A stretch of 64,000 bases of DNA from DASRFA01 sp035651755. Its GTDB lineage: Bacteria; Desulfobacterota; Binatia; UBA12015. A program made the translations under genes and the position numbers. Positions 54,465-63,076 of the stretch are shown piece by piece. The number at the start of each line of letters is the position of its first letter. The stretch's first letter is position 1. Location: positions 372,001 through 436,000 of the forward strand of contig DASRFA010000060.1 of assembly GCA_035651755.1 (NCBI GenBank), given 5' to 3'. The notes under the pieces were generated by a model. That model saw nothing but the letters and a program-made list of their open reading frames with translations. It was not told where the DNA came from and did no database searches.

Positions 54465-56123
54465 ATGGGCTCGCGATCGCTGCGTGCGCTTCTCGCGCGC
54501 CGGGAGACCGCGGTTGCCTGCGGCGCGCACGACGCCCTCTCGGCGAAGCTCGTCGAGGAGGCCGGCTTCGACGCGGTGTGGGCGAGCGGCTTCGGCCTGT
54601 CCGCCGTGCGGGCCGTCCCGGACGCCAGCATCCTCACGATGAGCGAGACGCTCGACGGCGCACGCGCCATGGTGGACGCGACGTCGATCCCGGTCATCGC
54701 CGACTGCGACACCGGCTTCGGCAACGCGATCAACGTGATGAGGACGGTGAGCGAGTTCGAGGCGGCGGGCGTCTCGGCGATCTGCATCGAGGACAACGTC
54801 TTCCCGAAGCGCTGCAGCTTCTATACCGGCGTCGCGCGCGAGCTCGTCGCGACCGACGAGCACGCCCGCAAGATCGCCGCCGCGAAGGAGGCGCAGCGGA
54901 GCCGCGACTTCGCGGTGATCGCGCGCACCGAGGCGCTCATCGCGGGCTGGGGCAAGGACGAAGCGCTGGCGCGCGCCCGCGCCTACGCCGACGTGGGCGC
55001 CGACGCGGTCCTCATCCACTCGAAGCACGGCGATCTGAGCGAGCTCGCCGAGGTCGCTGCCGCGTGGGATCGCGCGACCCCGCTCGTCGCGGTGCCGACG
55101 ACCTACATCGGCACGCCCCTCGCCGACCTCGCGAGCGCCGGCTTCAAGCTCGTGATCTACGCGAACCAGCCGCTGCGAGCGGCCGTCTCCGCGATGCGGG
55201 ATGCGCTGCGCGCGCTCCGCGCCGGCGAGACGCTCGCGCTCGAGCGCCGCATCGCGCCGCTCGAGGACATCTACGCCCTCGTCGGGCTGCCCGAGCTCCG
55301 CACCAACGAGGCACGGTTCCTCATGCCGGGGGGCGTCGACTGCTCCGCGCTGATCCTCGCCGCCGGCGAGGACCCGGCGCTCGGCGAGCTCGTCCGCGAC
55401 CGGCCGAAATGCATGCTCGACATCCGCGGCAAGACGATCCTCGAGCGGCAGATCCAGGCGCTCAACGCATCCGGCATCAAGGACATCGCGGTGGTTCGCG
55501 GCTACGAGAAGACGAGCATCGACCTCCCGCACCTCCGCTACTACGACAACGACCGCTACCTCGAGACCGGCGAGCTCGCTTCGCTCGCCCTCGCTCAGGA
55601 CGAGCTGCGCGGCCCGCTCGTCTGCCTCTACAGCGACGTGATCTTCGACGACGCGATCGTCGGCCGCCTGCTGCGCGCTTCCGGCGACATCGTCATCGTC
55701 GTCGACCGGGCGTACCAGGACGTGCTGCGGACCGGCCGCGTGGAGGCGCGCTCGCACGACCTCGTCGTGACCGAGGATCCGCCGGTCTCGGGCTACCGCT
55801 TCGTGCCGCAGGCGAGCGGCGCGCGCGTCGAGCAGATCGGGCAGCGCCTCGCGCCGGAGTCCGCGGACGGCGAGTTCATCGGGCTCGCGCTCTTCTCCGA
55901 GCGCGGCGCGCGCATCGTGCGGGAGACCTACCAGGACCTCGCGCGCTCGCACCGCGGCGCCTTCCACGAGGCGCCTTCGCTCGCGCGCGCCAGCTTGACG
56001 GACCTCCTCCAGGAGCTCATCGACCGCGGTCACGAGGTCACGTGCGTCGACGTCTACAAGGGCTGGATGGAGATCGATTCGTTCGACGACTACCGCCGCG
56101 CCTGGGCCGAGATCCGCTTCTGA
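54465..56123 (+). CDS. pepM: Phosphoenolpyruvate mutase fused to a nucleotidyltransferase
   Basis: 552 residues from ATG 54,465. Residues 1-285 form the PEP mutase/isocitrate-lyase barrel with Asp80-x-Asp82 and the mutase signature around 109-118 (EDNVFPKRCS). It rearranges PEP to phosphonopyruvate, the committed step to C-P bonds. Residues about 293-552 form a nucleotidyltransferase domain (CSALILAAGEDPALGELV, RPKCMLDIRGKTILERQI). Similar fusions are known from phosphonate clusters and may activate the product with a nucleotide. It opens a seven-gene overlapping operon. Confidence 0.93.
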   Translation: MGSRSLRALLARRETAVACGAHDALSAKLVEEAGFDAVWASGFGLSAVRAVPDASILTMSETLDGARAMVDATSIPVIADCDTGFGNAINVMRTVSEFEAAGVSAICIEDNVFPKRCSFYTGVARELVATDEHARKIAAAKEAQRSRDFAVIARTEALIAGWGKDEALARARAYADVGADAVLIHSKHGDLSELAEVAAAWDRATPLVAVPTTYIGTPLADLASAGFKLVIYANQPLRAAVSAMRDALRALRAGETLALERRIAPLEDIYALVGLPELRTNEARFLMPGGVDCSALILAAGEDPALGELVRDRPKCMLDIRGKTILERQIQALNASGIKDIAVVRGYEKTSIDLPHLRYYDNDRYLETGELASLALAQDELRGPLVCLYSDVIFDDAIVGRLLRASGDIVIVVDRAYQDVLRTGRVEARSHDLVVTEDPPVSGYRFVPQASGARVEQIGQRLAPESADGEFIGLALFSERGARIVRETYQDLARSHRGAFHEAPSLARASLTDLLQELIDRGHEVTCVDVYKGWMEIDSFDDYRRAWAEIRF

Positions 56124-56124
56124 G

Positions 56125-57126
56125 ATGAACGAGGTTCCCGAAGCGCTGGCCGAGCTGCTCGAGGACGGCAGCCGTCACGAGGCCGCTGCGCTGGACCGCC
56201 TGATCTCCGCTGCTTGGGAGATGGCGCTCGCCGCCGAGACGCGTGCAGCCGCCGGCGACGCGGGCGCCGACGACGCGGTCGCGTGTCTCGCGGATGCGGC
56301 TCGCGTCGCGGGTGATCGCGACGCGCTCGCGAGGCTCGGCCGGAGGCTCGCGAGCGAGGGGCCGTTCGCAGCCGATCTCCAGGAGAGCTCGGCCCGCGCG
56401 AGCGCGCTCCTCGCCGCCGGCGAGGGGCTCGCGAGCGAGCCGCTCGTCGCGGCAGCGCGCGGCGCCGCGGATGCGGTCGTTGCGGCGCAGCGCGACGACG
56501 GTCTCTGGTCCGGCGCGCGCCCGAGCGCGCGTGCGCTCGGGCTCCTCGCGCGCGCGGGCGCGCCTCGCGACGGCGCGGCCGATCCTCGCGTCGCGGCGGC
56601 GTGGCGGCGCGGCGTCGTCGCGCTCCGCGATCGCCAGTGCGACGACGGCACCTGGAGCGACGGCGCGTCCGTGCCCGAAACGGCGGGCGATGCCGCCGTC
56701 ACGACCGCGCTCGTCGTTCTGGAAGCGCTCGCGCCCGCCCTCGCGCGAGCGCCGGAGCTGCGCTCGCGCGCCGCCGTCGCACGTGCGACGACCGCGCTCG
56801 CGTGCCTGCAGGACGCGTCCGGCGGTTTCTCCGGCGGCAGCGTCGCGGACGCGATCGCTTGCACGCTCGCCGGCCTCGCCGGCGGCTGGCTCGTCGCCGC
56901 GATCGATGCGGCGGCGCTCGGCCGCGACGGAGGCGCGCTGCGCTTCGTCGAGCGCGGCTTCGCGTGGGTGCTGGCGGCGATGGGCGAGTCGGGCTGGGGG
57001 GAGCGACCGGGCGCTCCCGCGACCGCCCGCCGGACGGCGGAAGCGGTCGTCCTCCTCGCCGCGATGAAGGCGCGCCGCGCGGGCGACCTCTCCGCGCTCG
57101 CGCGCGTCCTCGGCTGGCCCCCGTGA
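56125..57126 (+). CDS. Squalene-cyclase/prenyltransferase-type alpha-toroid repeat protein
   Basis: 333 residues from ATG 56,125, one base after the pepM stop. It is helical and Ala-rich with QW-like repeats (QRDDGLWSG, QCDDGTWSDG, QDASGGFSGG) typical of the alpha/alpha toroid shared by squalene-hopene cyclases and prenyltransferase-like proteins. It lacks the DxDD protonation motif of real cyclases, so it probably binds a lipid or acts in another way. Its place inside an aminoethylphosphonate operon is notable. Confidence 0.7.
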   Translation: MNEVPEALAELLEDGSRHEAAALDRLISAAWEMALAAETRAAAGDAGADDAVACLADAARVAGDRDALARLGRRLASEGPFAADLQESSARASALLAAGEGLASEPLVAAARGAADAVVAAQRDDGLWSGARPSARALGLLARAGAPRDGAADPRVAAAWRRGVVALRDRQCDDGTWSDGASVPETAGDAAVTTALVVLEALAPALARAPELRSRAAVARATTALACLQDASGGFSGGSVADAIACTLAGLAGGWLVAAIDAAALGRDGGALRFVERGFAWVLAAMGESGWGERPGAPATARRTAEAVVLLAAMKARRAGDLSALARVLGWPP

Positions 57127-57635
57127 CCGCCGCAGTCGACGTCGCGACCGGGCACGCGCGCGCCGACCAGCTCGTCGACGCGCTCCGCAATGCCGGCATC
57201 GACTTCTTCACCGGCGTCCCGTGCTCGCTCGTCGGGCCGGTGATCGCGGCGCTCGAGCCGCTCGGGTACGTCGCCGAGACGCGCGAGGACGCCGCGCTCG
57301 GGCTCGCTGCCGGCGCCGCGCTCGCCGGGCGCCGGCCGCTCGTGCTCATGCAGAACTCCGGCTTCGGCGTCTCGCTGAACGCGCTCGGCTCGCTGCAGAT
57401 CCTCTACGAGCTGCCGTGCCTGCTCCTCGTCACGTGGCGCGGTCGCGGCGGGAAGGATGCGCCCGAGCACCTCGTCATGGGCCGCGCGATGCCGGCGATC
57501 CTCGACGCGATCGGGATCCCCTGGCGCGAGCTCGGCGCCGACGCGATCGCGGCCGACGTCGCCTGGGCGCGCGCGCGCCTCGACGCAGCGCCCGGAGCGG
57601 TGGCGCTGGTGGTGCCGCCGGGGCTCTTCGCGTGA
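57123..57635 (+). CDS. Phosphonopyruvate decarboxylase, alpha (Pyr-domain) subunit
   Basis: 170 residues from GTG 57,123 (GTGA overlap). It is the N-terminal thiamine-diphosphate Pyr domain alone: LVDALRNAGIDFFTGVPCSL, YVAETREDAALGLAAGAALA with the activating Glu, and VLMQNSGFGVSLNALGSLQI. In most organisms this domain is fused to the PP domain (next gene); here the enzyme is split into two subunits. The reaction is phosphonopyruvate to phosphonoacetaldehyde plus CO2, which drives PEP mutase forward. Confidence 0.9.
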   Translation: MTAAVDVATGHARADQLVDALRNAGIDFFTGVPCSLVGPVIAALEPLGYVAETREDAALGLAAGAALAGRRPLVLMQNSGFGVSLNALGSLQILYELPCLLLVTWRGRGGKDAPEHLVMGRAMPAILDAIGIPWRELGADAIAADVAWARARLDAAPGAVALVVPPGLFA

Positions 57636-58255
57636 GCGCGGCGGTCGAGCGCGCGGGTGCCGCACCGCCGCTCACGACGCGTACGGCGCTCGCGATCGTC
57701 GTGCCGCACCTCGCCGGTCACGCCGTCGTCTGCGCGAACGGCTTCATCTCGCGGTGGGCGTTCGCAGCCGGCGACCGCGAGTCGCACTTCTACATGATCG
57801 GTTCGATGGGGCTCGCGTCGTCCATCGGGCTCGGCATCGCGACCGCTCGTCCCGGCGCGGCGGTCGCGGTCCTCGACGGCGACGGCAACGTTCTCATGAA
57901 CCTGGGCGCGCTCGCGTCGATCGCGGCGGCGGCGCCGCCGCGCTTTCGTCACGTCGTCCTCGACAACGGCGCCTACGCGAGCACCGGCAATCAGCCGACC
58001 ATCTCGCGCCGGGTCGCGCTCGAGGCGATCGCCGCCGCAGCCGGATACGCCCGCGTGGCGCGGGTGCGCGATCGCGCGGGGCTCGAGCACGCGCTCGCCG
58101 AGCACCTCGATTCGACCGGGCCGACGTTCCTCCTCGTCGAGACCGCGGTCGACGAAGGACCGCCGGCGCCGCGAATTCCGTTCAGCCCCCCGGAGATGAC
58201 GGCGCGTTTCCGGAGCGCCGTCGGCGCGTCCGTCGCGCCGAGCGAGACGCGATGA
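57632..58255 (+). CDS. Phosphonopyruvate decarboxylase, beta (PP-domain) subunit
   Basis: 207 residues from GTG 57,632 (GTGA overlap). The thiamine-diphosphate binding motif is AVLDGDGNVLMNLG, preceded by HFYMIGSMGLASSIGLGIA and followed by VVLDNGAYASTGNQPT. It completes the split decarboxylase with the preceding subunit. The final 30 residues (RIPFSPPEMTARFRSAVG) are the usual C-terminal tail. Confidence 0.9.
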   Translation: MSAAVERAGAAPPLTTRTALAIVVPHLAGHAVVCANGFISRWAFAAGDRESHFYMIGSMGLASSIGLGIATARPGAAVAVLDGDGNVLMNLGALASIAAAAPPRFRHVVLDNGAYASTGNQPTISRRVALEAIAAAAGYARVARVRDRAGLEHALAEHLDSTGPTFLLVETAVDEGPPAPRIPFSPPEMTARFRSAVGASVAPSETR

Positions 58256-59343
58256 TCCTCCTCAACCCGGGGCCGGTGAACGTCTCGCCGCGCGTCACCG
58301 CGGCCCTCCGGCGCGGCGACGTCTGCCATCGCGAGCCGGAGTTCAGCGACCTGCTCGACTCGGTGCGGTCGAAGCTCGTGCGCGCGTTCGCGCCCACGGG
58401 CTGGGCGGCGGTGCCGCTCACGGGCTCCGGGACGCTCGCGCTCGAGGCGGCGGTGAGCTCCTCGGTCGCGCCCGGGCGGAAGCTGCTCGCGATCGTGAAC
58501 GGCGTCTACGGCGAGCGCATCGCCGAGATGGCTCGCGTGCACGGGATCGCGGTCGTCGAGCTCGGGCGCTCGTGGACGGAGGCGCCCGAGCCGGCCGACG
58601 TCGCGGCCGCGCTCGCCGCCGACCCGGCGATCGAGGTCGTGGCCCTCGTGCACCACGAGACGACGACCGGCCTCCGGAACCCCGTGCGCGCGGTCGGCGA
58701 GGCGGTGCGCGCCGCCGGTCGCGTCTTTCTGGTCGACGCGATCAGCGGGCTCGCGGGCGATCCGCTCGAGCTCGACGCATGGGGCGTCGACGTCTGCGTC
58801 GGCGTCGCGAACAAGTGCATCCAGGGCCTTCCGGGGATCGGGTTCGTCCTCGCGCGCGAGCGCGAGCTGGCGCGCATGGCGGAGCTGCCGCCGCGCTCGG
58901 TGTACATGCACCTCCCCCGCCACCACGCCGCGCACGAGAAGCGAACCGTGCCGTTCACCGCGGCGGTGCAGGTCCTGTACGCGCTCGACGAGGCGCTGAG
59001 CGAGCTCCTCGAGGAGACCGTCGCCGGGCGTATCGAGCGCTATGCGCGCGCCGCCGCGCAGCTCCGCGCCGGCTTCGACGAGCTCGGTCTCGAGATGCTG
59101 CTCCCGCCGGCGCTTCGCTCGAACTCGATCACGGCGCTCGCGCTTCCGGCCGGCGTCGAGTACGCGGCCCTGCACGATCGGCTGAAGGCGGACGGCTTCG
59201 TGATCTACGAGGGACAGGGAAAGCTCGCGCGCGCGGCGTTCCGGGTCGCGAACATGGGTGCGCTCGCGAGCGCGGACTTCGCGCGCTTCCTCGAGTCGCT
59301 GGCGCGCGCGCTCGCGGGCGACGCGGAGCGAGCGCCGGCGTGA
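58252..59343 (+). CDS. phnW: 2-Aminoethylphosphonate-pyruvate-type aminotransferase
   Basis: 363 residues from ATG 58,252 (ATGA overlap). Class V aminotransferase start LLNPGPVNVSPRVTAALRRG and CHREPEF match the PhnW/AEP transaminase group. The PLP Lys is residue 188 (GVANKCIQGLPG) and the conserved Asp is 162 (LVDAISG). It converts phosphonoacetaldehyde to 2-aminoethylphosphonate; the context fixes the biosynthetic direction. Confidence 0.9.
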   Translation: MILLNPGPVNVSPRVTAALRRGDVCHREPEFSDLLDSVRSKLVRAFAPTGWAAVPLTGSGTLALEAAVSSSVAPGRKLLAIVNGVYGERIAEMARVHGIAVVELGRSWTEAPEPADVAAALAADPAIEVVALVHHETTTGLRNPVRAVGEAVRAAGRVFLVDAISGLAGDPLELDAWGVDVCVGVANKCIQGLPGIGFVLARERELARMAELPPRSVYMHLPRHHAAHEKRTVPFTAAVQVLYALDEALSELLEETVAGRIERYARAAAQLRAGFDELGLEMLLPPALRSNSITALALPAGVEYAALHDRLKADGFVIYEGQGKLARAAFRVANMGALASADFARFLESLARALAGDAERAPA

Positions 59344-60071
59344 GCGCGCCGGCCGCGATCATCCTCGCCGCCGGCGTCGGGAAGCGCTTCGGCGGCGAGC
59401 TCGGCGATCGCCCGAAGGCGCTCCTCGAGGTCGGCGGCGAGACTCTCGTCGGGCGCATCCTGCGCCAGCTCCGCGCGGCCGGGGTCGAGCGGATCGCGGT
59501 CGTCGTCGGCTGGGGCGGCGACGCGATCGCAGAGCACCTCGCCGACGCCGGCGTCGAGATCGTTCGCAACCCCGACTTCCGGCGCGGCGCGATCCTCTCG
59601 CTCTGGTGCGCGCGCCACCTGCTCGACGGCGACGTCCTCGTCATGGACGCCGACGTCTTCTGCCCCGACGAGGCGATCCTGCGCCTCGTGCGATCCCCGC
59701 ACGAGAGCTGCTTCCTCCTCGACGGGAGGGCGACCGCGAGCGGCGAGGAGCAGATGCTCCACGTCCGGGGCGGTCTCGTCCGCGACATCGCGCGCCGGCC
59801 GCGCGGCGAGCACGAGCTGCTCGGCGAGTCGATCGGGTTCCTGAAGCTCTCTTCCGCCGCGGCGCGCCTGCTGCGCGACCTCATGCGCGACCGGATCGAG
59901 CGCGGCGACGTCGACCTCGAGCACGAGGAGGTCTATCCCGACCTGCTCGCGCGCGTCGACGTCGGCTACGAGCGCGCGGACGACTTCGAGTGGACGGAGA
60001 TCGACTTCCCCGACGACCTCGCACGGGCGCGCGCGATCGCAGCGCGCCGCGCGCGCCCGCACGCCCGGTGA
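59340..60071 (+). CDS. pntC: CTP:2-aminoethylphosphonate cytidylyltransferase-like nucleotidyltransferase
   Basis: 243 residues from GTG 59,340 (GTGA overlap). Sugar-nucleotidyltransferase fold with IILAAGVGKRFGGELGDRPK and ALLEVGGETLVGRIL, VVVGWGGDAIAEHLA, VLVMDADVFCPDEAIL and the C-terminal acid cluster WTEIDFPDDLARA. PntC forms CMP-AEP for transfer to lipids or glycans. A second nucleotidyltransferase domain is fused to PEP mutase upstream, so the operon has two. Confidence 0.82.
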   Translation: MSAPAAIILAAGVGKRFGGELGDRPKALLEVGGETLVGRILRQLRAAGVERIAVVVGWGGDAIAEHLADAGVEIVRNPDFRRGAILSLWCARHLLDGDVLVMDADVFCPDEAILRLVRSPHESCFLLDGRATASGEEQMLHVRGGLVRDIARRPRGEHELLGESIGFLKLSSAAARLLRDLMRDRIERGDVDLEHEEVYPDLLARVDVGYERADDFEWTEIDFPDDLARARAIAARRARPHAR

Positions 60072-60946
60072 GCGATCGTCCCGCCCGCCGGCGGCTGATC
60101 GTGAACGGCGACGATTTCGGACTCGCACCCGAGGTGAATCGCGGCATCGTGCGCGCGCACCGGGACGGAATCCTGACGAGCACGAGCCTCATGGTGGCGG
60201 CGCCGGCGGTCGCCGAAGCAGTCGAGCTCGCGCGCGCGACGCCTTCGCTCGCGGTCGGCCTCCACCTGGTCCTCGTGCAGGGGACGCCGGCCTCGCCGGA
60301 AGCGGCGCGGGCCGGCCTCGCGCGCAGGGGCGGCGGCTTCCGCGAGAGCGCGATCCCGGCCGCCCTGCTCTACTTCTTCGTGCCGCGGCTTCGCGCCGCG
60401 GTCGCCGACGAGATCCGCGCCCAGCTCGCCGCCTTTCGCGCGACCGGCCTCCGCGTCTCGCACGTCGACGGCCACCTGAACATCCACTTGCACCCCGTCG
60501 CGCAGCGCGTGCTCGCCGAGGTCGCGCGCGAGTTCGCGATCCCCGCGGTCCGCCTGACGCGCGATCCGCTGCTCGAGAACCTGCGCTTCGACCGCCGGCA
60601 CGCGTTCCGGAAGACGTTCGAGGGCACCGCTTTCCGGGTGCTGTCGCGGATCGCCGAGCGCCGCTTCGCGCCGCTCGGCATCGCGTCGACGACCGGCCTC
60701 TACGGCCTGCATCAGAGCGGCGCCTGCGACGAGACCTACCTCGAGCGCGTGCTCGCGTCGCTGCCGCCCGGCGACTTCGAGCTCTACTGCCATCCCGCGG
60801 AAGCCGACACGCTCGAGCTCCAGCGCCTCATGCCGGGCTACGTGCACGCCCGCGAGCTCGCAGCACTGACGTCGCCGCGCATCCGAGCGATCGTCGCCGA
60901 CCGCGGCATCGAGCTCGCCACCTACGCGGACCTGGCCGCGGGCTGA
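60068..60946 (+). CDS. ChbG/HpnK-family carbohydrate deacetylase
   Basis: 292 residues from GTG 60,068 (GTGA overlap). The YdjC/ChbG/HpnK hallmarks are LIVNGDDFGLAPEVNRGI (metal Asp15-Asp16), VGLHLVLVQG, HVDGHLNIHLHP and YCHPAEAD. HpnK removes an acetyl group from N-acetylglucosaminyl bacteriohopanetetrol; ChbG acts on chito-oligosaccharides. Being the last coupled gene in the phosphonate operon, it may deacetylate the sugar of an AEP-bearing glycolipid. That idea is inference. Confidence 0.83.
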   Translation: MSDRPARRRLIVNGDDFGLAPEVNRGIVRAHRDGILTSTSLMVAAPAVAEAVELARATPSLAVGLHLVLVQGTPASPEAARAGLARRGGGFRESAIPAALLYFFVPRLRAAVADEIRAQLAAFRATGLRVSHVDGHLNIHLHPVAQRVLAEVAREFAIPAVRLTRDPLLENLRFDRRHAFRKTFEGTAFRVLSRIAERRFAPLGIASTTGLYGLHQSGACDETYLERVLASLPPGDFELYCHPAEADTLELQRLMPGYVHARELAALTSPRIRAIVADRGIELATYADLAAG

Positions 60947-60990
60947 CGGCCAGCATTGCCGAAGCGGGCTGCGTGCGCTCTAGTCGCCGC

Positions 60991-61761
60991 GTGGCCGACG
61001 TCACCGACACCGCCGCGGCGATCGCGCGCATCCGCGCCGAGGAAGGCGAGCGACCCGTCGAGGAGCGGCTCTTCGAGGACCCGCTCGCGCACCTCTTCGC
61101 GGGTGGGGAGGCCGGCGGCGAAGCGCTCGATCTCTTCGAGCGGGTGCCGTTCATGCGCGAGTACGTGCGCGCGCGCACGCGCTTCATCGACGACGCGGTT
61201 CGCGCGGCGCTCGCGGCCGGTCTCCGGGACGTCGTGCTTCTCGGTGCCGGCTTCGACACGCGCGCATTCCGGATGCCGGAGATCGCGGCGTCCGGGGCGC
61301 TCGTCTTCGAGGTCGACCTCGAGCGTCAGCTCGCCGCGAAGCGCGCGCGGCTCGCCGCTGCGGGCGTCGCGCTTCCCGAGCGCCTGCGGCTCGTCGCGTG
61401 CGACTTCACGGCGGACGGCTGGGAGGATGCCCTTCGGAGCGACCTCGCGGGCGCCGGCTTCGCGCTGCGCGCAGGCGCGATGTTCGTCTGGGAAGGCGTC
61501 GTCGGCTATCTCGACGACCGCGCGATCGATCGCACGATCGCCTTCATGGCGTCGGCCGGCGGACCGGGGACGCGCGTCACTCTCAACTACCCGAGCTTCC
61601 GCGTGCGGCGCGACGAGATCGCCGATCGCCTGGCGCGCGGCGGCTTCGCGATCCTCGAGGACGACGACGCCGGCTCGGTGTTCCGTCGCTTCGTGCCCGG
61701 CGAGCGCGTCGCGGGCGACGACCTCTTCCGGCTGGCGGTCGCGCACGTGCCGCGGGCTTGA
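60991..61761 (+). CDS. Class I SAM-dependent methyltransferase (TIGR00027/LCMT-like)
   Basis: 256 residues from GTG 60,991; GTG 60,973 is an in-frame alternative. Signature stretches of the family are RPVEERLFEDPLAHLF, FMREYVRARTRFIDDAV, the SAM-binding VVLLGAGFDTRAFRM and VFEVDLERQLAAKR, and FVWEGVVGYLDDRAI. The substrate (protein C-terminus, lipid or small molecule) is unknown. It begins 44 bp after the deacetylase gene and is followed by an overlapping CoA-transferase frame. Confidence 0.87.
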   Translation: MADVTDTAAAIARIRAEEGERPVEERLFEDPLAHLFAGGEAGGEALDLFERVPFMREYVRARTRFIDDAVRAALAAGLRDVVLLGAGFDTRAFRMPEIAASGALVFEVDLERQLAAKRARLAAAGVALPERLRLVACDFTADGWEDALRSDLAGAGFALRAGAMFVWEGVVGYLDDRAIDRTIAFMASAGGPGTRVTLNYPSFRVRRDEIADRLARGGFAILEDDDAGSVFRRFVPGERVAGDDLFRLAVAHVPRA

Positions 61762-61790
61762 CGGCCGCGTCGGACGCTTCGCCACGCGGC

Positions 61791-62978
61791 ATGCCGTTCT
61801 CCCGCCTCACCGTCGTCGACCTCGCGACCCTGGGCGCGGCCCCGCAGATCGCCGCCTTCTTCGGGGACTTCGGCGCGCGCGTGATCAAGGTCGAGCATCC
61901 GCGCGGCGACGGCCTTCGCCGGCTCGTCGACGCGCGCGGCGCCGCGCTCCAGTGGAAGATCGTGAACCGGAACAAGGAGTGCATCACGCTCGACGTCGCG
62001 GCGCCCGAGGGCCGCGCGCTCCTCGAGCGGCTGCTCGAGCGCGCCGACCTGCTGGTCGCGAACCTGCCGCGCGAGCGCCTCGAGCGCTTCGGACTCTCCC
62101 GCGAGGCGCTCGCCGACCGCCACCCGCGTCTCGTCGTCGTCAACTTGACGGCGTACGGGACGACCGGGCCGTGGGCCGAGCGTCCCGGCTCCGGCACGCT
62201 GGCCGAAGCGATCACGGGCCTCGCTGCGCTCACCGGTCCGGCCGAGGCGCCGCCGACGCTTTCGCCGGTCGGGCTCGGCGACTACCTCGGCGTGCTGCAG
62301 GGCATCGTCGCGGCGCTCCTCGGGCTGTATGCGCGCGACGCCGGCGCGAGCGGCGCGCGCGGCGAGCTGCTCGACGTCGCGATGTACGAGCCGCTGCTCG
62401 GCCTCCTCGCGACGCGGCTCGCGACCGCGGCGCGCGACGGCGTCGATCCCGGACGGCACGGGAACCGCTTCCCGAACGTCGCGCCGCGGAACGCGTACCG
62501 AACGGCGGACGAGCGCTGGGTCGCGCTCACCGCGGGTACGGACGACCTCGCGCACCGCCTGCTCGCCGCGATCGGCCGACCTGAGCTCGCGGCCGACGAG
62601 CGCTTTCGCTCGAACGCCGCCCGCGTCGCGCACGCCGACGAGCTCGACGTCATCGTCGCCGGCTGGATCGCGGCCCACCGTTGCGACGAGGTCGTCGAGA
62701 CGCTGTGCCGGGCGCGCGTGTCGGTCGCGGCGATCGACGCTCCGACGGAGGTCGTCCGGAACCCGCACTTCCGGGCGCGGGCGAGCCTCGTCGAGGTGGA
62801 GGACCGGGAGGCGGGGACGCTCCTCACCGCCGCGCCGTCGCCGGCACGTGCGGCGGACGCCGGGCGAATCCGATGGCTCGGCCGGCCGCTCGGCGCGGAC
62901 AACGACGCCGTGTACCGCGGCTGGCTCGGTGTCGCGCCCGACGAGCTCGCACGGCTGCGAGCGGCCGGCATCGTCTAG
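61791..62978 (+). CDS. CaiB/BaiF-family CoA transferase (class III)
   Basis: 395 residues from ATG 61,791; a TTG at 61,758 overlapping the previous stop (TTGA) would add 11 residues. Typical start MPFSRLTVVDLATLGAAPQI and blocks FGDFGARVIKVEHPRGDG, WKIVNRNKECITLDV, VVVNLTAYGTTGPWAERPG and LDVAMYEPLLGLL with the conserved Asp. These enzymes swap CoA between acids or act as racemases. The substrate is not predictable from context. Confidence 0.88.
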   Translation: MPFSRLTVVDLATLGAAPQIAAFFGDFGARVIKVEHPRGDGLRRLVDARGAALQWKIVNRNKECITLDVAAPEGRALLERLLERADLLVANLPRERLERFGLSREALADRHPRLVVVNLTAYGTTGPWAERPGSGTLAEAITGLAALTGPAEAPPTLSPVGLGDYLGVLQGIVAALLGLYARDAGASGARGELLDVAMYEPLLGLLATRLATAARDGVDPGRHGNRFPNVAPRNAYRTADERWVALTAGTDDLAHRLLAAIGRPELAADERFRSNAARVAHADELDVIVAGWIAAHRCDEVVETLCRARVSVAAIDAPTEVVRNPHFRARASLVEVEDREAGTLLTAAPSPARAADAGRIRWLGRPLGADNDAVYRGWLGVAPDELARLRAAGIV

Positions 62979-63076
62979 GAGTCTAGCCTCCGCCGCGGGG
63001 CGGATCGCGGCGGCCTCGACGCCGTCGATGCGCGCGATGCGATCGACGAGGCGGGCGACTGCCGGATGGAGCGCGC

